From NCBI RefSeq assembly GCF_032452875.1, contig NC_083869.1:124874001-124938000 (forward strand): 64,000 nt of DNA. Direction: 5' to 3'. The notes under the pieces were generated by a model. That model worked only from the letters and a program-made list of their open reading frames with translations. It did no database searches and was not told where the DNA came from. Both the position numbers and the translations under genes were made by a program. Numbering within the stretch: position 1 is the first letter of the stretch; the number at the start of each line of letters is the position of its first letter. Origin of the DNA: Bos javanicus (Eukaryota > Chordata > Mammalia > Artiodactyla > Bovidae). Positions 48,678 to 59,289 of the stretch are shown piece by piece.

Positions 48678-50515
48678 ACGATCCCTCCCTTTTAATTTTC
48701 ATTCTTATAATCATTGCCTATGTAGTGTCCAAGACACACTGATAAAGTGCTCAGTATGCAGAAATAAATTCAGATGGAAAATCACCTACACATTTAGTCC
48801 ACCTATTACACTTTCTGTAATTTTCTAGGGAGTAAGCAGTGGCCAGAAGTGATGAAAAGTGGTGAGAGGATATGGGAGATGGTCCAGAAAGTCAGCATCA
48901 CTACTTTTCGGCTGGCCTTACTACAGAGATGGCTCTTTTTCTACTGACAGAAAAAAATAGGGCATCTGTGTTATTAACATCCATAGTGTTCTACTTCAAA
49001 CTTAGGTTCTACGTACTCTATTTCCCTTAAGTTCATCAATTCTATTTCATGCTGAAAATTTAAAACCACTATAAGAAATACAGATGAATACTATTGAGCA
49101 GTGGGATAGAACAGTAAAAAGATCTTGCCCTCCATAAGTTTATACTCTTATCAGGAAATAATATGACAGAAGATACTTAATTTTATAATAATGCTATATT
49201 AAATTTCTACTGAACACGACAGGAGGGAGAAAAATAGAATTAATGTCATTTTTGGCATTGTTTCATTCCAGAGGCATTTACCTCCTACACCTTAAGAATC
49301 TCAAAACTAATTAAGTTTGTATTTTATCCTTCATTCTTAAAGAGAAGGGAGGAAAGGACTGTGTTATTAGCACATTTTGAGCTTCAAGTGGTAACAACAT
49401 GATAATATCACAAAAAATTTTCCCATGAACTGAAGTGAAATGCATTAGTCTTGAGCATGGCTCCTCAACAAATGTCCTTGAAAGGTTAGGAAAACCCCCT
49501 TTAAAACATAGTAATAATTTATAAATTCAGATTTAGAATAGGAATAATTGACTTTAAGTTTGTTTAGGATATGGTTTCTGTTTTCTGCTTCAAAAAACTG
49601 ATTCTCATATTTCCTATATGATACAAACTCTAATCAAAAGGAGCTATTACCTTGTAAATCTGTTCAATCTGTTCCCTGAATACCATGCATATGAATGAAA
49701 GCTTTTGAAACTAGCTTTAAACTCAGGCTTCACACCAACAATTTTTCTCATTAAATAATTATTTCATCAAACACCACCAAAAACTTTTTTCAACGAACTG
49801 TGCTCACTTCTGTGGAAGAGAGGGTATACAGAAACTTAATGAAGTTGTTAGAAAATTTAAAACATTTTGAGAAGTCAATTTAGTATACACAGATCCTCTC
49901 CTCCTCCTGGGTCTGCTATTAGAAGAATGACTGCTAACCCACAAACATTTGCGAAGGGAGGAGAAAGAAAGCAGAAGCAGAAAAAAAGAAGCTTTTTAAA
50001 AAGCAGTGGGTAGAAGCATCACATTAGCTCAAACTGTACACATATCTTCTTTGGGCTCTTCCTTCCCCCAGCACTTATGTACAGTGTAGCCCTTACTTTA
50101 AAAAAAAAAAACAACAAACCACTAGTAGCTTAAACCAATGTAAGCTGACAGTTAATACTCTCACTGTACTCCACCACAGGTCCCTTTGAAAGAAAAGGGA
50201 CTAACATAAGGAGATTTAGGGTAAAAGCTGTTTGATTCCTTTATCACCTTCCCCATTCCATGATCCTGAATGTCTGTCCCATATGAATTCTGGCAGAACT
50301 CTGGCGACTTGTTTTCTGGAAGGGATAAAACTAAATAGTCTCTGGACTGGGGGACTCAAAAGATGATGGGAACAGAGCATGGAAAACTGAGGGCAATTGA
50401 GTGAACATAATGAATACTGATTGCAGCAACCCTCCCAGTCACCCCTCACCATCAAGTGCTGAGAAGACTCCACTCTCTGAACTGATAAAAAGAGATATTC
50501 CTCAATAATCAACTG

Positions 50516-50717
50516 AGCTAGATAGCTCAGCTGGTAAAGAATCCACTTGCAATGCAGGAGATCCTAGTTGGATTCCTGAGTAGGTTAGATCCCCTGGAGA
50601 AGGGAAAGGTTACCCACTCCAGTATTCTGGCCTGGAGAATTCCATGGACTGTATAGTCCATGGGGTTGTAAAGAGTTGGACACAACTGAGTGACTTTCAT
50701 TTTCATTTTCACTTTCC
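50516..50717 (+). mobile_element. Bov-tA SINE
   Basis: Head TAGCTCAGCTGGTAAAGAAT and GTTGGATTCCTGAGTAGG, body to CACAACTGAGTGACTTTCAT. CCTCAATAA / CCTCAACAA flank it. Confidence 0.92.
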
Positions 50718-51189
50718 TCAACAATAGGGACAAGAAGCTCACCCTACAGTAAGGCCCAAAGGCCACCAGCCTATGCACTTAGAGCTAATTTAAAGCTCAC
50801 TGACCACTCTTAATCATAAGCTCAGCTAATTATTACTAGACTTCAGAAGAAAACTCCACATGAGATCAAAACAAAGGAAAGCAACTTTGGAGGAAAAGAA
50901 CCTATGCAGGGCAAAGTAAATCTGTTGAAAACAATAAAGAATATTATGACAGAAATATTCAGAGCATAAAAGAAATCTCCTAGAAATTAAAAACATAATA
51001 GTATAAAAGAAAAATTTAATAGAATATAAAGATGAAGAAATCTTTCAAGAGCTAGAGAAAAAAAGACATGAAAATTAGAGAACTATTTCATGAGGTCCAT
51101 CACCAAGTAGTTATTGGCAATCAAGAAAGAGGAAGACATGGGATTTAGGAAACAAAAGAGTCAATACAGGAGAGAAACAGAGTTCCCAG

Positions 51190-51990
51190 GTGAATAAGGA
51201 TACCCCAGGATGACAGCTGTGTACCACACACAGGGACACATGTCCATATTGGAGCAGTGTGCCCCAACAGACATACTGAAGGCTGTCATACCAAGATCTC
51301 TGCTGCTGTTTATTCTCTTTTTTAAGGAAGATAATGCTCAGGTGAGCTGGTCTTGACTAAATGCTGGTGAATTTCTTCTCAAAATACTGAGCTTCCTGAT
51401 GAAATCAGAAGACTCATTTCATCCTACAGAAGTGTTCTTTAACCTATTCCTAAAAGCTGCAGGTCGTAGAAGGAAATGGCAACCCAGTATTCTTGCCTGG
51501 AGAATCCCAGGGATGGAGGAGCCTGGTGGGCTGCTATCTATGGGATCGACAGAGTCAGACATGACTGAAGCGACTTAGCAGCAGCAGCACCAAAAGCTGC
51601 AAGCAGGTCATGATCAACTTAGGAGAGACCACAGAGTTGCTCATTCCCTTTGACCATTATTCTTCTGCCAAGTGTCCAAGACTGAAGCCTTGCCCAAAAC
51701 AATTTCCAGGACTAAGTCTTGACTCTGTCCATGACTTCCACAGAAGGGATGCTGTGAAAATTAGGAATCTGAAGCAAGTGTGGCCCACTGATGCCTGGGG
51801 TGTCCCCAAGATCCTTTTAGGACCCAAGAGGTACAATGATCTACTTAACAATAGTAAAGAATGAGGTGCATTTTTCACTGTGCTGACACTTGTACTGAGG
51901 GTACAAAAGCAATGGCAAGCAAAACTGCTGGTACCTTCACCAGATCAAGGCAGTGGCGCCAAACTGCAGCAGGACGCATAATCTTCACCA
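51190..51990 (+). other. unidentified segment with an 84-codon ORF
   Basis: This stretch has a more balanced base composition than the surrounding intron and no recognisable repeat apart from a Bov-A inserted at 51462-51591. It contains a plus-strand ORF at 51610-51864 (starting MINLGETTELL) that I do not recognise. It may be a processed-pseudogene or transposon remnant; nothing here identifies which. Confidence 0.3.
51462..51591 (+). mobile_element. 5'-truncated Bov-A2 (one monomer)
   Basis: From AGAAGGAAATGGCAACCCAG to the AGCAGCAGCAGC tail. AAAAGCTGCA occurs at 51452-51461 and 51592-51601 as target duplication. Confidence 0.93.
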
Positions 51991-52769
51991 CTGTACGGTT
52001 ATAGTTAAAAATAATGAAAATTTAAGAAATAAAATCCTTGATAATTTGTAAAAACTATTATTAGTTTAATAAATCTCAAGCCTTCTATATGTCTTTTTAC
52101 AGCTTTGCATGATGAAATGATAAATACAATGGTCACCTTCACAAAAGGCACTTGTATAATTGAATTGCAAGCCAAACTAGTCATTTTTTTCATGAAATAC
52201 CATTTTTATTGGAAAGATTACATGAAAAACTATGTTGTTCAAGCTTAGACGTTGCACAGATATTTTCTTAAAAAGGAATGGAATCTGTCACTCTAAGTAA
52301 AACTGACAGTACTTGTTGCCAGTGAGGTACACCAAGCTTTCAAGAGAAAATTTGAATTTTGGAAAACGTACCTATTACAGTGAGCTTGCCAACTTCCCAA
52401 TACCTAAAGACTTTGCACTGAGACCAGTGGTGGTATTAACAAATGTAATTTTAAAATATAATAAACTGTGTAAACATCTGTCCATGTAAGTAACAAATGT
52501 CCTAGAGGCCTTAGGTCTGTCCCACTAAATCTCTCACTTTAATTTTCAGAATGCAACAAATGATTCTTTTTCAATATATCTACATAACTGTTAGTTAATC
52601 TAACTGTAACAAAGTTCTCAACCATCTTTTAAAGGCTCCATCTTCTTAGAAACAAACTCATTTTGCATTCAGAATTCTTACTCTTTGTCAATGGCACTGA
52701 GTAGACCGTAACCAGTAAACCAAATTCTTATCATACATACATTTTGTGAGCAATTAAAAAAACCCTACA

Positions 52770-52862
52770 AACTATTCTATAAAAATAAGCTCAAGGATAT
52801 ACTGTACAATGCAGGGAATATAACCAAATTAAATTAAAAAAATAAAAAAATAGAAGGGGAAA
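52770..52862 (+). mobile_element. L1 3' UTR remnant
   Basis: AATAAGCTCAAGGATATACT and GTACAATGCAGGGAATATAA followed by an A-rich tail are typical ungulate L1 3'-UTR text. Confidence 0.6.
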
Positions 52863-53003
52863 AAAATCCTCTCACTAGCACAGAAGACAAACCTTTTCTC
52901 ATATTAGTGATCAAAAGCACATATTAATTTACATTTCAACTGACTAGTAGCCAAGTAAAACTTTCATAGCAACTTCCCCTTTGGAATTCTCTAGTAAATT
53001 TAA

Positions 53004-53278
53004 CAGAGAAGGCAATGGCACCCCACTCCAGTACTCTTGCCTGGAAAATCCCATGGACGGAGGAGCCTGGTAGGCTGCAGTCCATGGGGTCGAGAAGAGT
53101 CGGACACAACTGAGCGACTTCCCTTTCACTTTTCACTTTCGTGCATTGAAGAAGGAAATGGCAGCCCACTCCAGTGTTCTTGCCTGGAGAATCCCAGGGA
53201 CGGGGGGCCTGGTGGGCTGCTGTCTATGGGGTCGCACAGAGTCGGACACGACTGAAGCGACTTAGCAGCAGCAGCAGC
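53004..53278 (+). mobile_element. Bov-A2 SINE
   Basis: Complete dimer with (AGC)n tail. The duplication AGTAAATTTAA (52993-53003 and 53279-53289) bounds it. Confidence 0.95.
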
Positions 53279-53293
53279 AGTAAATTTAAGTTA

Positions 53294-53484
53294 TTGTTGT
53301 TTAGTCGCTAAGCCATGTCTGACTCTTTTGTGACCTCCATGGACTATAGGCTCCTCTCTTGAGGGGATTTCCCTGGCAAGAATACTGGAGTGGATTGCCA
53401 TTTCCTTCGCCAGGGCATCTTCCTGACCCAGGGTCTCCTGCATTGGCAGGCAGAGTCTTTACCGCTAAGTCACCAAGGGAGCCC
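53294..53484 (-). mobile_element. Bov-tA SINE, adjacent insertion
   Basis: Antisense copy from TGTTGTTTAGTCGCTAAGCC to AAGTCACCAAGGGAGCCC. The perfect duplication AAATTTAAGTTA (53282-53293 and 53485-53496) overlaps that of the preceding Bov-A2. Confidence 0.95.
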
Positions 53485-54026
53485 AAATTTAAGTTACATT
53501 TAATTTTAAGTTGAATTTAATTAGTTTAATAGTAAGTTTACTGAGATTAAAGTCTATTTATGATATGCTTAAATTAGGTGAGGTAAAGAGGTCACTCAAG
53601 GGGAAAAAAAATATTCCCCATAAAAGCCTTTGGAATTGCCCTATGTTACACTAGTTTATCATATGGACATGTTCTTTAGGATTTGTCACCAGGCAACTAT
53701 TAATATATCAACTCAATTTACCGAATTGTTCATAAATAACACCCCAGAAGCTACAAATTTATGAAAAAAGTACTAACTGCCCTCTACTGTTCAAACTAAG
53801 AATTTCACTGATGAGCTACATGTAATGTACACTTCAGAGTGAAAAAAAGCCAAAGTCCTAAAGAAGCCATTTAGGATCATTAAAATCAGAGGAGAAATTC
53901 TGATCTGACAAGGTTTAAAACAGCAGTCTTCTCAAAACAAGACAACAGCTATTAATCTCAACGGTCTGATTACTTAATTGTACCAGGAGCCCAAAGAGCC
54001 TAATTTCAGTCATCTATGGTAACTGT

Positions 54027-54205
54027 GGGCTTCCCTGGTGGCCCAGCGGTAAAGAATCCACCTGCCAACGCAGAGGGTGCAGGGTCGGGAAGAGCCCCTG
54101 GAGAAGGAAACGGCAACCCACTCCAGTATTCTCACCAGGGAAATCCCATGGACAGAGGAGCCCACAGCCCATGGGGCTGCAAAAGAGTCGGACACAACAG
54201 TGAAG
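54027..54205 (+). mobile_element. Bov-tA SINE
   Basis: GGGCTTCCCTGGTGGCCCAG head with a small internal deletion in the B-box region, body to GTCGGACACAACAGTGAAG. Confidence 0.9.
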
Positions 54206-54281
54206 TTTTGCTTCAATATGTGTGAATAGAATAGAAACTATTCTATTCTGGAACACTTTAACTATACTATTTCAAGTTATG

Positions 54282-54492
54282 GGCTTCCCAGACGGTGCTA
54301 GTGGTAAAGAATCCGCCTGCCAATGCAGGAGACATAAGAGATGCAGGTTCAATCCCTGGGTTGGGAAGATGCCCGGGAGGAGGGCATGGCATCCCAGTCT
54401 GGTATTCCTGCCTGGAGAATTCCCATGGAGAGAGGAGCCTGCTGGGTTACAGTCCATGGGCTGAAAAGAGTCGGACACGACTGAAGTTAACT
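54282..54492 (+). mobile_element. Bov-tA SINE
   Basis: GGGCTTCCCAGACGGTGCTA head with GGTTCAATCCCTGGGTTG, body to GTCGGACACGACTGAAGTTA. Confidence 0.9.
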
Positions 54493-54649
54493 GAGCACGC
54501 ACTTCAAAAATTACACTGCCATAAAATGAGATTCAGATGTTTTCCCATGTGGTGAAGAATCACAAAATGTTCAAATCAAAACCTGCCTCTAGCAGGCTGA
54601 GGTTAATCAAGGAAAACTGTCTCTGGTTGCTTTTTTTCTGCTGATGCGT

Positions 54650-54911
54650 GTTTTATTTTTATTTCTTTCTTCTTATTTATCTTTGGGTGTACCGGCTCTT
54701 AGTTGCAGTTCTCAGGCTTCTGGTTGTGGTAGGCAGGCTCCTCTCCGGTTGTGGCATGTGGGATCCAGTGCGCGAGGGCTCAGCAGCTGCAGTGTGCAGG
54801 CTTGGTTGTAAGCTTCCAGGCACATAGGATCTTAGTTCCCAAGGACCAGGGATCAAATCCAAGTCCCCTGCATTGGAAGCCGGATTCTTAACCACTGGAC
54901 TACCAGTGGTG
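54650..54911 (-). mobile_element. CHR SINE
   Basis: Antisense: TTATCTTTGGGTGTACCGGC, GACCAGGGATCAAATCC, AACCACTGGACTACCAG. Confidence 0.87.
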
Positions 54912-55117
54912 CATATTTTAAGTAGAAAGTATTTCCTAACTAGTCTTCCCAGTGTATAGTTTGGATTTGTTTTTTTTTCTTTTTTAGCTGTTATACTTTT
55001 AATGGAGTGAGGTATAATATTCATCAATGTGCAAGAATGTTTTACATACTCATTAGCATAGCGATTAATGTAAATTTAGGGATATACAATGTGTTAAACC
55101 CCAAAAACTGTATCTGC

Positions 55118-55215
55118 ACTCTAACTACTGAGCCCCATGCACCACAACTAAGATCCGACTTGCTCACCGCAACTAAGACCCAATGCAGGCAAATAAATAA
55201 ATAAATATTTTAAAA
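55118..55215 (+). mobile_element. CHR SINE 3' part
   Basis: ACTACTGAGCCCCATGCACC, CGCAACTAAGACCCAATGCA and an AAATAAATAAATA tail. The tRNA head is missing. Confidence 0.7.
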
Positions 55216-55805
55216 TTAAATACATAAAACTACAAAGTTGCCTGCAACCTAAGATAATGGAAAGGCTCCTTTTAAAGTTTTTACCCATCATCTTTGCTTT
55301 TAAAGTTCTCAACGGTATCTGGGAGAAGTAAAAAAGAATAGAAGGCTCATTTCAGCTATGCCTCAAGAATTCTAATGAAGCTGTATGGCAATGACACTGG
55401 AACTATGACGTTTCCCCCAAAGGGCTTTCTAGATGACCACATCACAAACTTCTAAAAGTATTTCCAGTAACATGTAGGCAAGCTGAGTGGCTTAATATTT
55501 AAAAGCCTGGAAAACAGCTAAGGTGTCTCATCCTAGAGAATTATAAAGCATGGTAGTAATACCATTTCTCTCCTACAGAGACACTTTTTAAAGCATGGAG
55601 GTAACCTTAAGGATACTAAACAGACATCAATAGTTTTCATAAAGCTTCAATAAACACCCCAAGGCACAAATGTTCAAAATGATCCACTAATTATCCCAGA
55701 CAGTACCTCTCTTTGTTTTCAATAGGAAAACAGAGTTGAGTATACAGTGACTGACATTTTAGTCAAAAAGGTAAATATAAAACCTTTGTGTATCTAGATT
55801 TATAC

Positions 55806-56015
55806 TCTCTTAGGTGGTGCTAGTGGTAAAGAATCCACCTTGCAATGCAGGAAACTTAAAAGACGCGGGTTTGATCCCTGGGTGGGGAAGATCCCCTGGA
55901 GAAGGGCATGGCAACCCACTCCAGTATTCTTGCCTACAGAATCCTACAGACAGAGGAACCTGGAGGGCTACAGTCCATAGAATTGCAAAGAGTTGGATAT
56001 GACTGAAGTGACTTG
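55806..56015 (+). mobile_element. Bov-tA SINE
   Basis: Head GTGGTGCTAGTGGTAAAGAA with GGGTTTGATCCCTGGGTG, body to GATATGACTGAAGTGACTTG. It lies about 700 bp downstream, in the transcription sense, of the MEDPF exon. Confidence 0.91.
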
Positions 56016-56697
56016 GCTAGTCACTAGTTGCTAGTTACAGAATTTAAAACTTATTTTAACTTGTCAAATGGTTCTTTGCTTTATTTGAAGTAACTAACAT
56101 TCTAGGGCACCTAGATCTCAAAGTCTGAGTGCCTCACAGCAATGTCAGAATTATTTTTTATAATACAAAAATGTTATATGCCTTTTCACTCTCATTAGCT
56201 CCAAACTGTACAGTCAGTTCTCCAAACTCTGCCGGGTATGTGACAACAAAATAAATTAAATGCAGGAAGCCAATACATGAATTCAGCTGTCTTCTATTAA
56301 ACTAGACACTAAAGAGATTTGCAAAAATATAAAACAATGCCACTCTTCTTGTTAATCTTTTTTATTTGGGGAGTTATTTTTCATTAAAATTTTTTATTTA
56401 TGTAACATATGAATGGTTTATTAATATTATTTTTAAATGAATTAATATTCTAAAAACATCTCCATTTTAATTTTAATATAGTAAATATAAATAGATATAT
56501 GTTATACAAACAAAACTCTTTGGGGCCCTCAATTATACATAAGAGTATAAACAGATGCTGAGGTCAAAAAGTTTGAGAACTGATAGAGAGTTTAGCACAA
56601 TAAACATGAAAAAAAGTCATTTTATTCTCAAAGCTTTAATGGAGGTAAGGATAAAACACAAATATCATTTACTAAGAAAAATGCAGGTGATACTTAC

Positions 56698-56751
56698 CAA
56701 ATGGATCTTCCATGCCACTATTAACCAGTTTAGGAAGGTGACAAACAGTTT
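56698..56751 (-). CDS. PHACTR4: PHACTR4 exon with the MEDPF start codon
   Basis: On the minus strand an acceptor (pyrimidine run ending TTTAG at 56756-56752) is followed by 38 nt of 5' untranslated sequence. An ATG at 56713-56711 then opens MEDPF plus one G, with donor GTAAGT at 56697-56692. The split codon is in the same phase as at 23301, so splicing to 7636 yields MEDPFEEIGQ, the short canonical PHACTR4 N-terminus. Kozak context is strong (G at -3, G at +4). The presence of an acceptor shows that at least one non-coding exon lies further upstream, probably beyond 64000. Only 16 nt are coding, so automated ORF finding would miss this exon. Confidence 0.9.
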
Positions 56752-57039
56752 CTAAAGAGAGAAAAAGGCAAATGATATACTTAAAACATAATATCCATCA
56801 CCTTTTATATTCCTTAAAAAATAAACCCAATTAAGTTACATTGATTATAGTTTAAACTGGGATTTAGTTTAAGGGAGTTGAGATACATACACATAAAAAT
56901 ACCATAAAACATTCAAGGCTAATTTTCATTTAAAAATATACAACATCCTCAGTTTCCTCAAATAAGTTCCCTTTCTAATCTCCATCCTGAATATTACCAG
57001 AGCGTAAGGGAAAAAGGCAAGTTAAGAAAAAATTTTTAG

Positions 57040-57115
57040 GAAGGGGGACAAAGAGAAAAAGGGAGGGGTGAGGAGGGGGAGAAGGAAGAGAGGGAGGAAT
57101 AGAGAGCAGCGGGAA
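57040..57115 (+). repeat. purine-rich (GA) low-complexity tract
   Basis: A nearly uninterrupted G/A stretch including GGGGAGAAGGAAGAGAGGGA. The minus strand would be pyrimidine-rich intron near the MEDPF acceptor. Confidence 0.85.
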
Positions 57116-57128
57116 AAGGCCAAGTTTC

Positions 57129-57369
57129 TTTTTAAAAATTATTTAATTTTTGGCTGCTTCATGGGTTTCTCTTTGGTTGCAGTGTGCAGGCTTCTCACCA
57201 CGGTGGCTTCTCTTGTAGCAGAGCACAGGCTTTAGAGCATGGGCTCAGTAGTTGTGGCGCACAAGCTTAGTACCCTCGCGGCACATGGAATCCTCCCGGC
57301 CCAGGGATCAAACCCCCGTCCCCTGCACTTGCAGGCAGACTCTCAACCACTCCACAACCAGGAAGTCCA
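57129..57369 (-). mobile_element. CHR SINE
   Basis: Antisense: TTTTTGGCTGCTTCATGGGT, AGCAGAGCACAGGCTTTAGA, CCAGGGATCAAACCCCCGTC. Confidence 0.88.
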
Positions 57370-57987
57370 AAAGTGAAGCGTTTATGCAAAAAACAAACAA
57401 ATAAACCCCACAAAACTCACATAAATATCTGGGAAAGAATATGAGGATATCATAGAATGAAGGAATTGGTTTTGCCTGAAGAAAGTAGAAAGTAGTTTAG
57501 TAAGTTAAGAATGCTCAAATGTGAAAACAAAACAAAAAAAGTTTTGAAAAAAGTTGAGTAAGTATAGATATTCAACATCCCTCACCCTTAATCAAAACAA
57601 GGACCAAATCTGCTCAATCTTGCTTTTTATCTCTTTCAAAGCTTTGATCCCAAGAGTACTTATTAGTTAACAATTTGAATACTAGACTTCAATCTATAGT
57701 CTGCTTTTAAGTGAATACAACTAACAATTGGGGCCAGCAGTGATTTGAGAAAATTAGGAGTGTGACAGGGTTTTGGAGTTGAATCACTCACAGACTAGCT
57801 GGCACTGAGGACTACTCAGTGGTAGGTGTAACAGAAATAATCCCTTGCACAAGGTGCTGGTCCAGTTAAACTTTCACTAGTGGTGAAGAGTGATGATCTA
57901 TCTGTGGACAGAATGCTCTAGTTGATTGGATTTATGAGACACCTGAAGAGTAAGGGGGAAATAATAATTATAATGATAATGTAATTG

Positions 57988-58477
57988 AATTGCTGACAAA
58001 GATCCCTCTAGTCAAAGCTATGGTTTTTCCAATAATCATGTACGGATGTGAGAGTTGGACCATAAAGAAAGCTGAACACCAAAGACTTAATGCTTTTGAA
58101 CTGTGGTGTTGGAGAAGACTCTTGAGAGTCCCTTGGACCGCAAGGAGATCAAACCAGTCAATCCTAAAGGAAATCAACCCCGAATATTCATTGGAAGGAC
58201 TGATGCTGAAGCTCCAATACTTCAAACACCTGATGCAAAGAACTGACTCATTTGAAAAGACCCTGATGCTGGGAAAGACTGAAGGCAGGAGGAGAAGGGG
58301 ATAACAGAGGATGAGGTGGTTGGATGGCATCACCAACCACCATCATCAGGTGGTTGATGGACATGAGCTTAAACAAGCTCCGGGAGTTGGTGATGGACAG
58401 GGAGACCTGGTGTACTGCAGGCCATGGGATCACAAAGTGGACATGACTGAGCAACTAACTGCACTGAACTAAACTGA
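57988..58477 (+). mobile_element. BovB 3' fragment
   Basis: GCTGACAAAGATCCCTCTAG through GAGAGTCCCTTGGACCGCAA to GCACTGAACTAAACTGATGG. It contains a small local duplication near 58330-58360 (CACCAACCACC and AGGTGGTTGATGG). Confidence 0.92.
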
Positions 58478-58506
58478 TGGCTATTGCTAAACTCTACTGA
58501 TCCTCT

Positions 58507-58782
58507 CGGAGAAGGCGATGGCACCCCACTCCAGTACTCTTGCCTGGAAAATCCCATGGACAGAGAAGCCTGGTAGGCTGCAGTCCATGGGGTCGCTAAG
58601 AGTTGGATACAACTGAGCAACTTCACTTTCACTTTTCACATTCGTGCATTGGAGAAGGAAATGGCAACCCACTCCAGTGTTCTTGCCTGGAGAATCCCAG
58701 GAACGGGGAGCCTGGTGGGCTTCCGTCTATGGGGTCACACAGAGTCAGACACGACTGAAGTGACTTAGCAGCAGTAGCAGCA
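58507..58782 (+). mobile_element. Bov-A2 SINE
   Basis: Complete dimer from CGGAGAAGGCGATGGCACCC to a GCAGCAGTAGCAGC tail. ACTGATCCTCT (58496-58506) / ACTGATGCTCT (58783-58793) flank it. Confidence 0.95.
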
Positions 58783-58865
58783 ACTGATGCTCTAGAAAAA
58801 GACAACAAAAAGCTGAGTGATTAACAGTGAATTGAAAGTCAACTATGGGGAATTTGCTGGTGGTC

Positions 58866-59060
58866 TAGCTCAGCTGATAAAGAATCTGCCTGCAATGCGG
58901 GAGACCTGGGTTCAATCCCTGGGTTGGGAAGATCCCTGGAGAAAGGAATGACTACCCATTCCAGTGTTCTGACCTGAGAATTCCACGGACAGAGGAGCCT
59001 GACAGGCTATAGTCCATGGGGTCACAAAGAGTCGGACACGACTGAGTGACTTTCACTTTC
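58866..59060 (+). mobile_element. Bov-tA SINE
   Basis: TAGCTCAGCTGATAAAGAAT head with GGTTCAATCCCTGGGTTG, body to GTCGGACACGACTGAGTGAC. It may sit inside the CHR SINE. Confidence 0.88.
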
Positions 59061-59115
59061 CAGCACGGCCTTGGTTCAAGTCCTGGTTGGAGGGCTAAAC
59101 TCCCATAAGTCCTGT

Positions 59116-59221
59116 TCAGTTCAGTTCAGTTCAGTCGCTCAGTCGTGTCCGACTCTTTGCGACCCCATGAATCATGGCACGCCAGGCCTCCCTGTCCATC
59201 ATCAACTCCCGGAGTTTACCA
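59116..59221 (-). mobile_element. BovB extreme 3' fragment
   Basis: A 106-bp antisense 3' end starting with repeated TTCAG units. It is flanked by the 9-bp duplication AAGTCCTGT (59107-59115 and 59222-59230). Confidence 0.95.
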
Positions 59222-59289
59222 AAGTCCTGTGGTGTTCCTTAAATAAAGAAATAAGTAAGTAAAAAGAAATAAGAAAATCAAATATGAAG

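Larger units (their letters stand above)
23347..56697 (-). other. PHACTR4: PHACTR4 intron (and alternative upstream region) between MEDPF and MGQAD exons
   Basis: For transcripts starting with the MEDPF exon, the intron runs from donor GTAAGT at 56697 and skips the MGQAD exon to 7636. Stretches where I recognise nothing include 23640-24100, 25880-26210, 27420-27680, 29690-30190, 30490-31020, 33240-33740, 34190-35080, 36690-38200, 40100-41190, 42000-42960, 43160-43970, 44100-44570, 48690-50510, 51600-52990, 53500-54020 and 55220-55800. All are AT-rich and lack long open frames. Confidence 0.75.
58847..59280 (+). mobile_element. CHR-type SINE broken by two later insertions
   Basis: The pieces GGGAATTTGCTGGTGGTC (58847), CGGCCTTGGTTCAAGTCCTG with AACTCCCATAAG (59061-59115) and an AAATAAAGAAATAAGTAAG tail (59231-59280) together make one short tRNA SINE. 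A Bov-tA and a BovB fragment fill the gaps. Confidence 0.7.

Noticed and set aside
48850..48946. possible C/D box snoRNA (GTGATGA and CTGA about 90 nt apart)
   Set aside because: No terminal stem brings the boxes together and it is antisense to the host intron.
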